The notes: a model not told the origin generated them from the sequence alone. DNA of 64,000 nucleotides from Triglochin maritima (GCA_963682175.1 OY821771.1:42738201-42802200); one strand, 5' to 3'; positions 13,001 through 28,625 are shown, counted from the stretch's first letter. Numbers and translations are program-made.

Positions 13001-14047
13001 CCCTTTCCAAAATCCTTTCAGACCTTGAGAAGTAGAAATTGAATTGATGACCTCAAACAGATTTCTCTGTTCACCGCGTACTATATACTCCAATTTTAGT
13101 CTTTCAAGTGGGGCGACAAAAGTTCTGAAATAATAAAACACCAACAATGAGATACCGAACAAAAAAACCAAAGGCATGGCAGGAAAATTCATGTATACAA
13201 GAATTACAAAGGAGGCATCGTAAGCATATATCGCTCAAGTCATTAAGAGTCCAGGTCTTCAGGAAACCACCATCAAGTTTTCAAAGTATGAACGTAAAAA
13301 AGGTTGAAACGCGCATTGCTAAATTTACAGAGGCCAAAAATGTACTAATCCTTGGAAGGGATGTGGATCACTAAGTAAGCAGCAAATTGGCTTCAAGTAT
13401 AAGATCAAGCTTAAGTACGCAACTATCTCTACATACCCATCACTCCACCAAAACAGCTTATGAGCCAATGAGCCATTCACAAACACAAATAGCACTCTCT
13501 TCGCTTCTCAACAACTAACACTATCGCCAATCCGCAACAAAAAGTTCCTAAACAATCACCACTTTATCGATTGACGCCACGTTATTATATCAATTTCAGC
13601 AAGCCCCCATTCAATTGTTAAAACAACAAATTACCTGGAGACCATGGCCGCGACGGCCCCGGACCACAGATGCTTGGTGGTGTTCATGGCGTTGGCCCCC
13701 GCCCCACTCTTACTGACAGTCATCTTCTCCTTCTCTCCCCCTTCGGAGCCCTTCTCCCCATTCCGCTCCAACAAATCCTCCGACTCCCTCCCGAACCCCT
13801 CGCTCCCATTCACCGATACACTCAGCGACAAAAAGGCCCCGCCTTTCCTCCTCCCCTTCCCCGACACCTCCAGAACCACAACCCCCAGCCTCGTACTCCG
13901 CAGCTTCAGCTCTCCCCAGCCCTTCCCCCCTCCGCCGTTTGGGATCGAGGCCGCGAAATTCGAAGGCGCGCATTGGTCGAGGAAGAGCCCTCCGACCGGC
14001 GGGGAGGTGGAGGAGGAGTCCCGGAGAAGAATGTCGAATCCTGCCAT
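10064..14047 (-). CDS. BTL3: Mitochondrial carrier, adenine nucleotide transporter BTL3-like
   Basis: Four exons on the minus strand: 14047-13635, 13124-12821, 12445-11969 and 10132-10064; 420 residues, close to the roughly 430 of Arabidopsis BTL3. After a variable N-terminal region of about 120 residues rich in Ser, Gly and Lys come three carrier repeats with signatures PLERLK, PMDTIR and PFEVVR. Each ends one odd-numbered helix of the six-helix fold that exchanges solutes across the inner mitochondrial (or plastid) membrane. The last exon encodes only 22 residues and lies behind a 1.8-kb intron, so it is easy to miss; its VLPSAAISYFVYEFMK ending is the usual family C-terminus. All splice joints keep frame and I see no disabling change. 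BTL3 itself is only a probable transporter, so the substrate is inferred from the family. Confidence 0.88.
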
Positions 14048-14642
14048 GGTTGGGAGAGAGTGGGGTTAGGAGTTGGGGAGGGGGGACGAGGTATTTCTAG
14101 GGTTTGGGGTGGGGGACGAATCGGCCATTGGAGGGGAGGGGAGTTGAGAGAGAATATAGAATGGAATCGTGTGCTTAAAATATTGCTTATGGATTTTATT
14201 CTTTTTGTGGGGTGGTTGGAAGTTGGAGCATGGAAGGATGGATTGGAGTTAGAACAAATGTATTTACTTTATAAAGTTCTAATAAGAAAATTAGGTCTTT
14301 TTTTGCAAGTTCTTTTATGCTAATGGGCTGATTAGGATGACAAACCCAGTTATTATTATTGTTATTATTACAACATCAAGTGGAGTAGATGCCACTTAGC
14401 GTTAATATTATAAATCATGTGAATATTGAAAGTGAAATTAATGAAATATTCAATTCAGTTTCAACATCAAAAAAATCGATTCATGGGCTTAAAACCGTTT
14501 TGATTGAATTATTTCTACAAATTCCTATCTCCCCTTCGTAGTGTTCTAAAGAATCGATTTCAGTTGTTAACAGTTTGGATGGGAGAATTGATTCACATTC
14601 TTGAGAATCAATCCCAAAAACTTTCATCCAAATGCACAAAGA

Positions 14643-14718
14643 GTGTTTGTGGTTTGAGTTTAAGTAGTGTGTTTGTGGTTTGAGTTTAAGTAGTGTGTTT
14701 GTGGTTTGAGTTTGAGTT
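14643..14718. repeat. 26-bp tandem repeat, three units
   Basis: Three head-to-tail copies start at 14643, 14669 and 14695, each beginning GTGTTTGTGGTTTGAGTTT. The third copy is incomplete. It is a small minisatellite in intergenic DNA. Confidence 0.85.
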
Positions 14719-15614
14719 TCTGCCGTTTTTGCATAAGGAATGTGTTTGGCAGCAACAACATTTGAAAGATAAAGCTTAAGAAATCAAAGTCTGGTGGTTA
14801 TCAAGTTCAGTGATTTTAATGTCTCAGTTTCTGAAGGCCTACATGTAGTGTCAAAGTGTTAGACTTGCTTCAACATGTTAATGGCCTTGGTCTCCTCGTC
14901 GCCATTCCGGTACCTGCTTGAGTTTGGTTCTAATGAGGATAATTTTGTTATCTGAATGTAGTTAAAATTGAGTTAATAACGTAATAGTATTAAGCTATAA
15001 GCTTACGGACGTAAAACTAGATTTCCAACTTCCCAGATTTATAGAATAAGAATTTTCCAAGGGCTCCACTTCAACTGGGTATGAGGCTGTTAATCCGTTT
15101 GACATGTCTCTAGATCATAATTTCCACAATTCCACCACAATATACTTCTGCATGCTAAATATATTCTTCTTTATAGTCTATCAACCAAAGAAATCGTATG
15201 GAAAGACTCTTAGGATACATATGAACAAAATTCTCAAGTACCAGTCGCATTAGATAAGAAATTCGCAATTAATAATAGCAAGAGTCACTCAATTAAGACA
15301 TTTTCCAACGCGGTTGGTTATGTTCTTTCTGCATTAGATTGAAACCGGAAAGCGACCAACTGCATGAAGTGGGACTGTGGGGGGCCTCATTTGCACTTGT
15401 GTCTTCTTGTCTTAAATTCCAGCCGTGTCTCTCATAACATGACTGTGACTACAAATGATAATAAATATCTATTATACATCACAAAGAAAATTCCATAAAT
15501 GTCCATCGACTTTCATATAAGAAACTCGATAAAAAATTATTTGCAAGAACATTTTTTCAAACTCCCATCCATCAAAAAATAAATGAAAATTTCATGCTAT
15601 TTATAAAGCTCTTG

Positions 15615-15720
15615 TCAATTGGAACCGTTTCTTTCATATCCCTGAAGATTTCCTTCATCCAAATACGTAGGAGACATTTCTGGATGGAAATTTGAGGTTA
15701 GATATAAAATGTTTCTATCT
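15615..15720 (-). pseudogene. Possible remnant of a DUF295 C-terminus
   Basis: On the minus strand a frame contains LYLTSNFHPEMSPTYL. The piece FHPEMSP resembles FHAEMSPP at the C-terminus of the F-box/DUF295 copy at 21.7 kb, and the underlying bases agree at about 18 of 21 positions. Nothing else of the family is visible nearby, so this may be chance or a very short old fragment. Confidence 0.25.
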
Positions 15721-16208
15721 TCTTCTCCTCCAAAAAGTACAGCTATATCAGTACAATTTGAGGTAGGATTGTAAGCACCAGCGTAGCACCAATTCATTCC
15801 ATCACATAGCCTAACCCAGACAATACAAAAGCAGCAATAATGTTGCAGACTTGGACCCCAAAAACTATAATAATAAAGAGATGACGGAAGATGATATATA
15901 CTCATTTCAATGTTTTAAGCTTGCACTCTTGCAATAGTGGTATACCGGTATGCATTATAGGGTATGTTAAACAACAGTCAACTGTGCAAAGATATGATGT
16001 GATCAGAATAAAAACAGATCATAGAAGCTGCTAAATAATTCATTAATCATGCTAATAATGCGAAAAAAATCAATAAGTCCAGAAAAAACCATAAGTCGCT
16101 CGCGATCTTTAATAAGAGTATCATCACCATTCATTCTTACATATACATGAAATGTATAATAGGAGGTGCAATGTTTAATCATGATATGTGATCTCCAAAT
16201 CAACTTAA

Positions 16209-19586
<3,378 letters not shown>

Positions 19587-21639
19587 GACTGATAAACAGA
19601 CACCAATATCAACTCTTCAATTCAAACAAACAACTCTAGACTTTAAGAAAGAAAACTCAAAGACACAACACAGGAGAAGAGTTCAAGTGAGGATCAGGAA
19701 TAGACCTCGAAATTCACTTCTGGTTTAGCAGAGAGTGTCCGAGTTGTGTTATGGGCAGATAAAATAGAAGTGGTGAGGCGATGATGAGTGTGTGAGAGGG
19801 AGGTCTGGAAGTAGAGTTGTGTTGGTCCACTTGTGGACAAAAAAAGGAACATATGGCTAAGAAGGATTCTGTGTCGTTTGGTAAGTGTGAGTGTAGTTGG
19901 ATTGGATGAGCTATTGGAGGTGTAGATGGCATCTGCAAATAATATTCCTCCTCATCCACAGACATCAACGTAAACTGTTGCCTGCATTATCCGTTATTAT
20001 TTATCTGGAGGCCGAGAGAAAAATACGAAGATCAATCATTTGAATATGGTAACAGCCAGAAGGGATGGGTCATGGCATGGCTCATGAGCGATTTTGTTTT
20101 GAGTGGGAAATGTAATTCAACAAGAAGGTTGGATGACCACCTTATGTGTGGGGCTTCGTCGCAAATCCGATCCAAGACCCACCGATTCGAGGGTCCTTGA
20201 ATTTGAATCTAATGATGCTAGCTAGGCTCGGCTCGACTCAAATCGTTGTCTTTACAAATAATACATTTATAGTCAGAACGGTTTTTAAACTCCAGCAAAC
20301 ACGACAACAAAAAAACAAGGGACGGTAAGTCCTTGTATCTTGCCCACTATATGCTGTGATCATAGAAAATTAGATATTATGCAAAAGAAAGAAGGAATTT
20401 ATGTTTACGTCCACTAATGTCGCATCACTATCTATATTAGCATCGTAGAAATTATGCAAGAGAAAAATGAGAAGTTTGATTTTAAGCTGCTGGCTAAAAT
20501 TGTAAGTTAGTAATAATACAAGTTATATTACAGATTCCAACTACCGTACTATAAGCATTGCAAGTTGCCCGACGATTCTCCTTGACGGTAGACCTGGGAC
20601 TACCGGACCTCACAATTGTTTTCACGCAACAGAATTCTCTCCAATTTTCTTCTATTCTTCCAAATTTCATTATTCGCTAATCATCTTTAAGATTTTGATG
20701 GATAAACCTGAATTATCTTACTAAATTGTAATTGTATACTTAATTCAACACTGAACTGAACAAAAAAATTAGAAATCAACCCGACCTGCCGGACCTGTGC
20801 ACGGCACCGGCACGGTACCCAGATCTACTTGACGGTGGACATGAGAGAATTACCCAATTGTTTCTGATCTTCCGTTTGTGAATCAACAAATCTTCATCTG
20901 AGAAGGTGTTACAGGAAATTATTTTAATAAACCTATGATAAAAACATATAAATTCTTCTCATGACAATAACTTTCTTTAAAATATGAATAAGAGAAGAAA
21001 AGCCTAACCTTCAAACATTGGTATTACAAAGTACAAACCACATCCCCTGTGGATTATCTCACAAGTCACACTCATCTCATCCACTTCATCTAAGCACATT
21101 ATACATGGGAATTAAACTAAGGAAAAATATATAACATCACAATCATGTAACCTGGAACAATCATACAATCTGAATTATGAAACAAACAGCACATAATCGG
21201 TTAATTGTTAACTCTCATGCTACATAATATAACTGCATCTATTCATTATATTGATTTCAATTAGATCTGAAGGAGGAATTTGCATTTGAGAAGGCACAAA
21301 TGGGGCATAAGCATTTCATGCTACAAAATATTAGGCTAATGACAATTCACACTTCAGAAAAATCAGTACCTTGAAGCCACCAAATTTTTGCTAAAAGTTT
21401 CAATAGCCACCTTTCCGAAATCAGGACAAACTTTATAAAATGTTGTTAGTCGAAAAATGTAGAGGACATGCTTACCAACATGTTAATACCTAGATGAAAA
21501 AAGCTTCTAAAATTACAAAAATATGCTCGCACAATCACACTTACGCCAAAGTAGAGGATTAGACGTCAAATGTCTTGTATAAATATCACGATAATTCTTG
21601 TACAATAAAATAAAAAATTGGATTCTCATATGACATTCA
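19587..21639. other. Upstream region of the oxidase gene and intergenic DNA
   Basis: The first several hundred bases should include the oxidase promoter and 5' UTR on the minus strand. Beyond that the DNA is AT-rich with no gene. Two related GC-rich patches near 20580 and 20830 share TTGACGGT and CAATTGTTT, perhaps an old direct repeat. No motif-bearing frame was found. Confidence 0.45.
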
Positions 21640-21918
21640 TCTACATTCACTTATAACAGAAGCAACATAATAGACTTATCAAGTTCTCACACTATAGAAT
21701 CCCTCTGTTCCTATTGTAGGGCTTACCAACCAAGTCGGGGGCGACATTTCTGCATGGAAAGCAGAAACTGGATTAAAAGGTTCAATCCCTTTACACTCCA
21801 ATCTGTATACCATACTTCTTTAGTTCTTTAGCTCTCTGTCAAAAAAATTCTCATCCGTAAAATAAATAGAGTTTAACTTGCATCCATCAAACTCTGAAGC
21901 CATGATGGATACAGAATG
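21640..21918 (-). pseudogene. F-box/DUF295 pseudogene copy 1, 3' part, split by chromovirus
   Basis: On the minus strand this encodes a decayed DUF295 C-terminus with recognisable pieces SIYFTDENFFDR and FHAEMSPPTWLVS, and an in-frame stop. It aligns with 31660-31940 of the second copy, including 3' flanking bases such as ACTTATCAAGTTC. The alignment breaks at the chromovirus 5' end and resumes after the 3' end at 30788, so both pieces were one continuous copy. It was probably already dead before the insertion, since the stop lies outside the insertion site. Confidence 0.85.
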
Positions 21919-24061
21919 TGTTATGTCCCTAACCCTGTTTAGGGTTTAATTAGTGTTAAGTGAGGTTTGACTTGTTGTGAGAGAGAGGTATGGGTGGAGG
22001 TATGGGTGAGGTGAGGGGGTAGGGGTGTAGGGGATGGGAGGGGTGTGTGTGTGTTGGATAAAACACCCAACCCTTCTTCCTCTTCCTTTCTTCTTCTCTT
22101 CCACGCCATCCTCACCTTCTTCTCTCTTTGTCGTCGAGCAGCTCCGGAGGTCGGCGACGGAGGTGGACGGGCAGTCCAGGCGGGAGAGGTGCGGAGTTGA
22201 GCACACGAGGAGATCACCGGAGGCAGCAAGCGCGAGCGGAGCTCCGGCGGTTGCGTTGTCTCCTTCGAGGTATGCCGCTCATTAGTGTGATTTTGTTGCC
22301 CACCCTTGTGGAAGGGTGTTGTTGGTCGGTCGGGGGAGGTCGAGGACCTCTCCGGCGACGCGTTCTTCGTAAATCCTCGGCTGGCGCGAGGTTGAAGACG
22401 ACCAACGGTCGACCGGGTCCTTCGGGCGGTCGACCGTTTTAGCACTGTTTGCCCGACTTTAACCTTCACCGGTCGAACGATGCCTTGGGGCGGTCGACCG
22501 GTAGTGCATTATTGCTGGTGAGTTGGGATTTTCTACCTGTTATCGGTCGACCGGTCCTTGTTGTGTTCGACCGGAACTTAAGTGTACCTGTTATGATTGC
22601 ATGTTTGTTCGACCGGTAGTATGTTTACGTTCGACCGTTTGATGACGTAGAATACTAGGTTGACCCTGTCTGTTTTCGGTCGACCGAGACCCTGAGTCGG
22701 TCGACCGATAGAGTGGAATTTAATGTTGACCAGACTCCGGATTTTGACCTCGTTCGGTCGACCGGTTTTAGATCCTTGTTCGACCGTTGGGGGTTCTGTT
22801 TTGAGCGCAGCGGTAGACCGTTTTAGGAGTACGGTCGACCGATTCCTTCCTGGAACCGGTCGACCGAATCACCTCTTCCGGTCGACCGTTTGGGCCCAGG
22901 ACAGAATTCCTGGTTCCCCTTTTGAACGCCAACTTTGTCCACGGAAACCCGTGTCCTCGCCTTGTGCGTGAGCCGGGAGGTGACGGTGGGCGCGTGACGC
23001 GTGCCTGCCCAGGGACCGCCGTTGGGCAGAGTGTGGGTGTTCGGGACGCGTCACCTCCATGTATGGACCGTGACTTTTGAGATGTGTGTTGGCACTTTGT
23101 AGTATAGCAGGCCTGAGGGATCGCGGATCCCAGTGTTGATGTTGTGCGGGCACGCAACTGGCGTTGGGTGAGGTGACTACCGGCCCTTGGGGCTACGGAG
23201 GTCGCTGCCCTGCTTTTATAGCGGCGCGGTTGGTGTTCGCGGCTCGAGGAGCCTGATGACCTGGCAGACTTCGGTCTGGACCGTCCGATGCTGTGCCGGA
23301 CGTTGTGATGGACCACCGATGCTGTGCCGGTGATGCCGCCGAGGTTGTGCCGGCGATGATGATTGTTGGGCCGAGGCTGTGCCGGCTTGTTGTTTTCCTC
23401 GGCTGGGCACCTACCGAGATGATGTTGTTATACCTTCCGGGCGACGGCCCCGTTGGTCCCTGTGGCCCCGACCACTGAGATTTACAGATCTGTTTCTATC
23501 GGCGCGTAGACGTGACAGAGGCTCCCTGCCGAACCCTTGTGTAGTGTAGCTGCGTGTGGGGGGTGCGATGTCGCGGGCTACTAGACTGCATGTGCCTGCA
23601 GTAGGTCTCTTCGGGAGACCCGATGATTGATTGTCGGACTGATGTCCTGTTTTACCCTTCGGGGGAACTGTTTTCCATATCTGTTGATGCCATGACATGC
23701 TACTAGTATGATAGGTTCATTATGTGATGCATGCATATAGGTGAGTTGGTATACGGGGTTTCCTTCTGGAAACTCAGGCATTGTTGTTGCATCTTTTTCA
23801 GGATCGCAGTAGGTCCGGTGGGTGGTGACCGAGGACGGAGCGCTTTGGAGTCGGATCCTCTTCGGCATTTGCGAGATCGTACGACTACTTGTATTTTCAT
23901 TTCTTTCATCTGGATTGTAGTTGTACACCTTTTGTAAACTCCATGTATTTTGGGTGCACCCGGATTTCTATATTTATATTTTAGTGACGTTCCCGCCTTG
24001 AGTTGTCAGTTTTATTCGTTATTTCGAAATTTTAAATCTTCCGCTGTTTCGGGACGTTACA
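21919..24061 (+). repeat. 5' LTR of the chromovirus
   Basis: Starts TGTTATGTCCC and ends GGGACGTTACA, imperfect terminal inverted repeats. The left half has a GA-rich and coding-like GC-rich stretch, then the paired CGGTCGACCG array (22406-22888), then about four copies of a GTGCCGG-containing repeat (about 23290-23390). A weak TATA-like TTTTATAG lies near 23215. Near the 3' end GTGACGTTCCCG (from 23983) can pair with CGGGACGTTAC at the LTR end. Long open frames inside it are by-products of GC-rich sequence and are not called as genes. Confidence 0.95.
22406..22888. repeat. Array of eight paired CGGTCGACCG palindromes (5' LTR)
   Basis: Sixteen copies of the 10-bp palindrome or close variants start at 22406/22427, 22470/22491, 22544/22564, 22606/22628, 22677/22698, 22755/22777, 22811/22832 and 22857/22879. 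Starts within a pair differ by 20-22 bp; starts of successive pairs differ by 46-78 bp. The bases between copies are not conserved, so the palindrome and its spacing are what is kept. Variants mostly replace the left CGG with TGT or CGT while keeping TCGACCG. Each perfect copy has three CpG sites. Function is unknown; a binding site for a protein acting as a pair on one DNA face is my inference. Confidence 0.9.
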
Positions 24062-24064
24062 ACT

Positions 24065-24076
24065 TGGTATCAGAGC
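24065..24076 (+). promoter_or_regulatory. Primer-binding site, initiator-Met tRNA
   Basis: TGGTATCAGAGC, complementary to the 3' end of plant initiator-methionine tRNA, starts three bases after the 5' LTR. This is where minus-strand DNA synthesis of the retrotransposon begins. Confidence 0.95.
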
Positions 24077-24193
24077 GGTCGATTCCTGTGTCTTCGTCTA
24101 AAGAACCACCCTTAGGAGTAGTGCTAGAGGCATGCATTAATTTCGTAGCTCATGCATGCATTGTTGCTTATCTGTTGATTGTTGTGGTGACAG

Positions 24194-27100
24194 ATGGCAC
24201 CTAGGCGCGTGAGGAGTTCTCCACGCGATCGTGATCCCAGTGACGACACTTCAGGTGCTCAGTGGGACAGGCTGGGCGAGTTTCTGGAGCGTCAGGCTGC
24301 TCAGAGCGCTCAGAGCGGGGTGGGAGCTGAGCACGATCGGTTCATGCGTCAGCACCCGCCGACTTTTGATGGCAGGAGGGCCCCAGAGGTTGCAGAGGAC
24401 TGGGTCTTCCGGATGGAGAAGATCTTCCGCGCTATTGGTGTAGTACCTGAGAGGATGGTGGAGCTGGCCACCTACGTGTTCGATGGCGAGGCTGCCAACT
24501 GGTGGAGATCTACGTCCACGGTGTTGTTTGATGATCGTGTGGACGTGAGCTGGGAGGAGTTCTTGGAGGTGTTTCATGAGCAGTACTTCCCCCAGCATGT
24601 CAGGGATCAGAAGAGGGAGGAGTTCATGTCGTTAGAGCAGAAGGACATGACACTGACGAGCTACATCAGCAGGTTCAACGCTTTGGAGCGTTACTGCCCT
24701 GAGATTTGTGTGACCCCAGAGCAGCGGGCGAGGAAGTTCGTGAAGGGACTGAGACAGCCGCTTCGATCTCGGGTGATCAACAGCATGCCGCGGACCCTTG
24801 CAGATGCGGTGAAGCATGCTACGATCATCGAGCAGGACCAGAGGGAGTGTATTCAGGAGGCGCGGAAGGCGCCAGTGAGCACCGGCAGCAGAGTAGCTGG
24901 TCGTGGTGCAGGGAACTCGGGCAAGAGGCCCAGGTTCGATGGTGGAGGAGCACGTCAGTCAGGAGCGTGCACTTACTGCGGGAGGTTCCATCCGGGGCAG
25001 GAGTGTCCCCGTCGGACTGGAGCGTGCATGGGTTGTGGTCAGATTGGGCATTTTGTCCGTGATTGTCCTCAGAGGCAGGGTGAGCCGAGCAGGAGGCCGG
25101 GACCACCAGCAGTAGGCAGAGGCGGAGGTAGCCGATCAGTTGTTGCACCGGGGCAGAGCAGGAGGACTGGGCGAGTCTTCACTATCCAGGCTGAGGAGGC
25201 GAGGGACTCCAACACTGTCGTGGAAGGTACGCTTTCAGTTTCTGGTTCAGTAGCGCGTGTGTTGTTTGATTGCGGCGCCACTCACTCCTTCATTTCGGAG
25301 AAGTTTGCTGGCGAGTTGGGTCGGACCCCTGTGCTGCTGACTGATGTTTTGGAGGTCAGCACGCCCATGGGTGAGGTGGGCACTGTGGGGAGCTTTTTCC
25401 CCGGCACCACAGTTGCTTCGGGAGACCACGATTTTCCGGCAGATATGGTCTTGTTACCGATGGTGGACTTCGACGTCATACTGGGGATGGACTGGCTGTC
25501 CCGGTACGACGTGCGGGTCTTTTGCCGTGAGAAGAAGATCCTGATTCCGATGGAGGGTTTGCCAGATGTTCTGATCAGAGGTGCGAGGAGCAGAGGGGGT
25601 CGTCTGATTGTGTCTGCGGTTAAGGCACAGAGACTGATACAGCAGGGAGGCAGAGCGTTTGTGGCCACGCTGGTAGTTCCTGATCCTGAGACGAGGAGGC
25701 TGGAGGACATAGAGATTGTGCAGGAGTTCCCGGATGTGTTTCCAGCGGAGATTCCAGCGTTACCGCCGCACCGAGAGATCGAGTTCGGCATCGAGCTGGT
25801 AGCGGGTACGACACCTCAGTCGAAGGCACCGTATCGTATGGCACCTGCAGAGTTGACAGAGCTGAAGAAGCAATTGCAGGAGTTGATGGAGTCCGGGTTC
25901 ATTCGACCGAGTGTTTCTCCATGGGGAGCGCCTGTGCTCTTCGTGAAGAAGAAGGATGGGTCGTTGCGGATGTGCATCGACTACAGGATGCTGAATAAGG
26001 TTACCGTTCGGAACCGGTACCCTTTGCCCAGGATTGATGATTTGTTTGATCAGTTGCAGACGGCGAGAGTGTTCTCGAAGATCGATCTGCGTTCGGGTTA
26101 TCATCAGTTGCGGATCAGGGAGGCAGATGTTCAGAAGACAGCCTTCAGGACGCGGTACGGCCACTACGAGTTCTTGGTGATGCCATTTGGACTGACGAAT
26201 GCGCCTGCAGCATTCATGGATCTGATGAATAGGACCTTCCAGCCGTACCTCGACAGATTTGTCGTTGTATTCGTAGACGACATTTTGATATACTCGCCTG
26301 ACAGGGAGCAGCATCGAGAGCACCTGAGGATTGTGCTTGGCATCTTGAGGGATCAGCAGCTATATGCCAAGTACACGAAGTGCGAGTTTTGGTTGGATCA
26401 GGTGGCTTTTCTGGGACATATTGTGTCAGCAGATGGGATTTCAGTGGATCCGGCGAAGGTCGAGGCAGTGACTCAGTGGAGAGCCCCGACGAGCGTGACG
26501 GAGATCAGGAGTTTCGTAGGTCTGGCAAGGTATTACAGACGGTTTATCCAGGATTTCTCCAGACTTGCATCGCCGCTGACAGCATTGACGCAGAAAGGCG
26601 TCAAGTTCGTTTGGTCCCAGAAGTGCGAGGACAGCTTTCAGGAGCTGAAGAGGCGATTGACGACAGCACCTATTCTGACGCTACCGAGTGGCAGTGGAGG
26701 CTACGTGATTTACAGCGATGCATCCGGGATAGGCTTGGGTTGTGTCCTGATGCAGCATGGGAAGCTGGTCGCGTACGCTTCGAGGCAGCTGAAGGTGCAC
26801 GAGAAGAACTACCCGACTCACGATCTGGAGTTAGCAGCAGTAGTGCATGCGTTGAAGACCTGGCGGCACTATCTGTATGGCGAGCAGTTCGAGGTCTTCA
26901 CCGATCATCAGAGTCTGAAGTACTTGTTCTCGCAGAAGGAGCTGAATATGAGGCAGCGCAGATGGCTCGAGTTCATTAAGGACTACGACTTCACCATTTC
27001 CTATCATCCGGGGAAGGCGAATTCGGTTGCAGATGCGCTGAGCAGGAAGGTGGAGGTTTCTGTTGCGAGTCTGTGCATTCAGGAGTGGAGGCTACTCGAG

Positions 27101-28603
27101 GCTTTGTCAGAGTGGAGACCGTTCACAGAGGGTACAGAGGGAGCAGTGATTGCTGGGCTTCGGGTGGAGCCGCAGACTGTCTCACGGTTGGTTCAGGCTC
27201 AGCAGGGGGATGAGGAGTTAGCTGGTCTGCTACAGTTGGCTTCCAGAGATGGATCAGATTTCAGTGTGGGGGTTGATGGTGGTCTGAGGTTCAGGAGTCG
27301 GATTTGGGTGCCGAAGGTTGATGGGCTGAGAGATGACATCATGGAGGAGGCACACAGAGCCAGATACACCATTCACCCGGGGAGCACGAAGATGTATAAG
27401 GACCTGCAGCGGAACTTCTGGTGGAAGGGCATGAAGAAGGATATTGCAGAGTTTGTGGAGCGATGCTTGGTCTGCCAGCAGGTGAAGATTGAGCATCAGA
27501 GGCCAGCAGGACCGATGCAGTGTATTGAGCTTCCTGAGTGGAAGTGGGAGCACGTGACGATGGATTTTGTCACGGGATTGCCGAAGACGAGGAGATTCCA
27601 CGACGCGATTTGGGTGATAGTCGATCGACTGACCAAGTCGGCGCATTTCTTAGCGATCAGGACCACGTTGCCTTTGGAGGGTCTGGCTAAGTTGTACGTG
27701 GAGGAGATAGTCAGGTTACATGGAGTGCCAGTGAGCATCATCTCCGATCGAGATCCTCGTTTCACTTCCAGATTTTGGGGGAGTCTGCAGCAGGCTTTGG
27801 GGACGCGTCTGAGATTCAGTACAGCGTTTCATCCGCAGACCGATGGTCAGTCAGAGAGGACGATACAGACCCTGGAGGATATGCTGAGAGCATGCACATT
27901 GGATTGGGCAGGGCACTGGGATGAGCACCTGCCACTGATAGAGTTCGCCTACAACAACAGCTACCACTCGAGTATTGGGATGGCACCGTACGAGGCTTTG
28001 TACGGGAGGCCTTGCAGATCACCGGTATGCTGGAGTGATGTGGGCGAGAGGCAGTTAGTTGGGCCAGAGATCGTGCAGATGTATGCAGAGAAGGTGGATG
28101 TGATCAGGAGGAGACTGGCCACGGCACAGAGCAGGCAGAAGAGTTATGCAGATCGACGCAGACGAGCGCTGAGTTTCGAGGTGGGCGACCATGTGTTTCT
28201 GAAGATTTCCCCTGCCCGAGGTGTGATGAGGTTTGGGAAGAAGGGGAAGCTGAGTCCGAGGTATGTTGGGCCGTTCGAGATCTTGGACCGAGTTGGAGAG
28301 GTTGCCTACCGGATTGCTTTGCCGCCGCAGTTTTCGGGTCTTCACAACGTCTTCCATGTATCGATGCTGAGGAAGTACGTTACAGATCCGTCGCACGTTA
28401 TTGAGATAGCAGTGCCAGAGATTCAGCAGGACTTGTCGCTCGAGGAGAGGCCGGTCGAGATTGTTGATCGTATGGATCACCAGCTCAGGAGGAGGACCAT
28501 TCCGATGGTGAAGGTCAGGTGGCAGCATCACAGCGAGCGCGAGGCCACCTGGGAGATTGAGGAGGATGTCAGAAGGCAGTATCCAGAGCTTTTCGGTGAG
28601 TAG
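24194..28603 (+). CDS. Chromovirus gag-pol polyprotein, intact
   Basis: A single uninterrupted frame of 1,469 codons; no frameshift separates gag from pol. Visible in order: a gag domain (about 60-210); a Cys/His cluster of C-x2-C-x3-H-x4-C spacing (259-271) and a standard CCHC knuckle (278-291); an aspartic protease whose active site reads D-C-G-A-T-H-S (Asp359) in place of the common D-S/T-G; reverse transcriptase with FVDD (693-696); RNase H with its first Asp at 842; integrase with an HHCC-type zinc region from about 1061 and catalytic Asp1124, Asp1185 and Glu1221 (D-35-E spacing); and a chromodomain in the last 55 or so residues. The order PR-RT-RH-INT is that of Ty3/gypsy, and the chromodomain places it among chromoviruses. 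The start is the first ATG after the primer-binding site. Confidence 0.95.
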   Translation: MAPRRVRSSPRDRDPSDDTSGAQWDRLGEFLERQAAQSAQSGVGAEHDRFMRQHPPTFDGRRAPEVAEDWVFRMEKIFRAIGVVPERMVELATYVFDGEAANWWRSTSTVLFDDRVDVSWEEFLEVFHEQYFPQHVRDQKREEFMSLEQKDMTLTSYISRFNALERYCPEICVTPEQRARKFVKGLRQPLRSRVINSMPRTLADAVKHATIIEQDQRECIQEARKAPVSTGSRVAGRGAGNSGKRPRFDGGGARQSGACTYCGRFHPGQECPRRTGACMGCGQIGHFVRDCPQRQGEPSRRPGPPAVGRGGGSRSVVAPGQSRRTGRVFTIQAEEARDSNTVVEGTLSVSGSVARVLFDCGATHSFISEKFAGELGRTPVLLTDVLEVSTPMGEVGTVGSFFPGTTVASGDHDFPADMVLLPMVDFDVILGMDWLSRYDVRVFCREKKILIPMEGLPDVLIRGARSRGGRLIVSAVKAQRLIQQGGRAFVATLVVPDPETRRLEDIEIVQEFPDVFPAEIPALPPHREIEFGIELVAGTTPQSKAPYRMAPAELTELKKQLQELMESGFIRPSVSPWGAPVLFVKKKDGSLRMCIDYRMLNKVTVRNRYPLPRIDDLFDQLQTARVFSKIDLRSGYHQLRIREADVQKTAFRTRYGHYEFLVMPFGLTNAPAAFMDLMNRTFQPYLDRFVVVFVDDILIYSPDREQHREHLRIVLGILRDQQLYAKYTKCEFWLDQVAFLGHIVSADGISVDPAKVEAVTQWRAPTSVTEIRSFVGLARYYRRFIQDFSRLASPLTALTQKGVKFVWSQKCEDSFQELKRRLTTAPILTLPSGSGGYVIYSDASGIGLGCVLMQHGKLVAYASRQLKVHEKNYPTHDLELAAVVHALKTWRHYLYGEQFEVFTDHQSLKYLFSQKELNMRQRRWLEFIKDYDFTISYHPGKANSVADALSRKVEVSVASLCIQEWRLLEALSEWRPFTEGTEGAVIAGLRVEPQTVSRLVQAQQGDEELAGLLQLASRDGSDFSVGVDGGLRFRSRIWVPKVDGLRDDIMEEAHRARYTIHPGSTKMYKDLQRNFWWKGMKKDIAEFVERCLVCQQVKIEHQRPAGPMQCIELPEWKWEHVTMDFVTGLPKTRRFHDAIWVIVDRLTKSAHFLAIRTTLPLEGLAKLYVEEIVRLHGVPVSIISDRDPRFTSRFWGSLQQALGTRLRFSTAFHPQTDGQSERTIQTLEDMLRACTLDWAGHWDEHLPLIEFAYNNSYHSSIGMAPYEALYGRPCRSPVCWSDVGERQLVGPEIVQMYAEKVDVIRRRLATAQSRQKSYADRRRRALSFEVGDHVFLKISPARGVMRFGKKGKLSPRYVGPFEILDRVGEVAYRIALPPQFSGLHNVFHVSMLRKYVTDPSHVIEIAVPEIQQDLSLEERPVEIVDRMDHQLRRRTIPMVKVRWQHHSEREATWEIEEDVRRQYPELFGE

Positions 28604-28625
28604 TTGCTTGATTTCGGGACGAAAT

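Larger units (their letters stand above)
14048..16208. other. Intergenic region between BTL3-like and oxidase genes
   Basis: About 2.2 kb. It begins with the GC- and G-rich upstream region of the BTL3-like gene, includes a 26-bp tandem repeat (14643-14718) and a possible DUF295 remnant (about 15615-15720), and ends with the 3' flank of the oxidase gene. No complete gene was found. Confidence 0.5.

Noticed and set aside
13644..14323. Plus-strand open frames opposite the first exon of the BTL3-like gene
   Set aside because: They are shadows of a GC-rich exon; the minus-strand frame continues through conserved carrier exons.
22406..22888. CRISPR-like reading of the regularly spaced palindromes
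   Set aside because: Copies are only 10 bp, spacers are 10-13 bp in pairs with irregular longer gaps, the setting is a plant LTR, and no cas gene exists.
21939..23316. Long open frames inside the LTRs (176, 182, 115 aa and others, repeated at +6,726 bp)
   Set aside because: They overlap on both strands, have low-complexity or arginine/proline-rich composition, no family motif, and coincide with GC-rich LTR sequence and the palindrome array.
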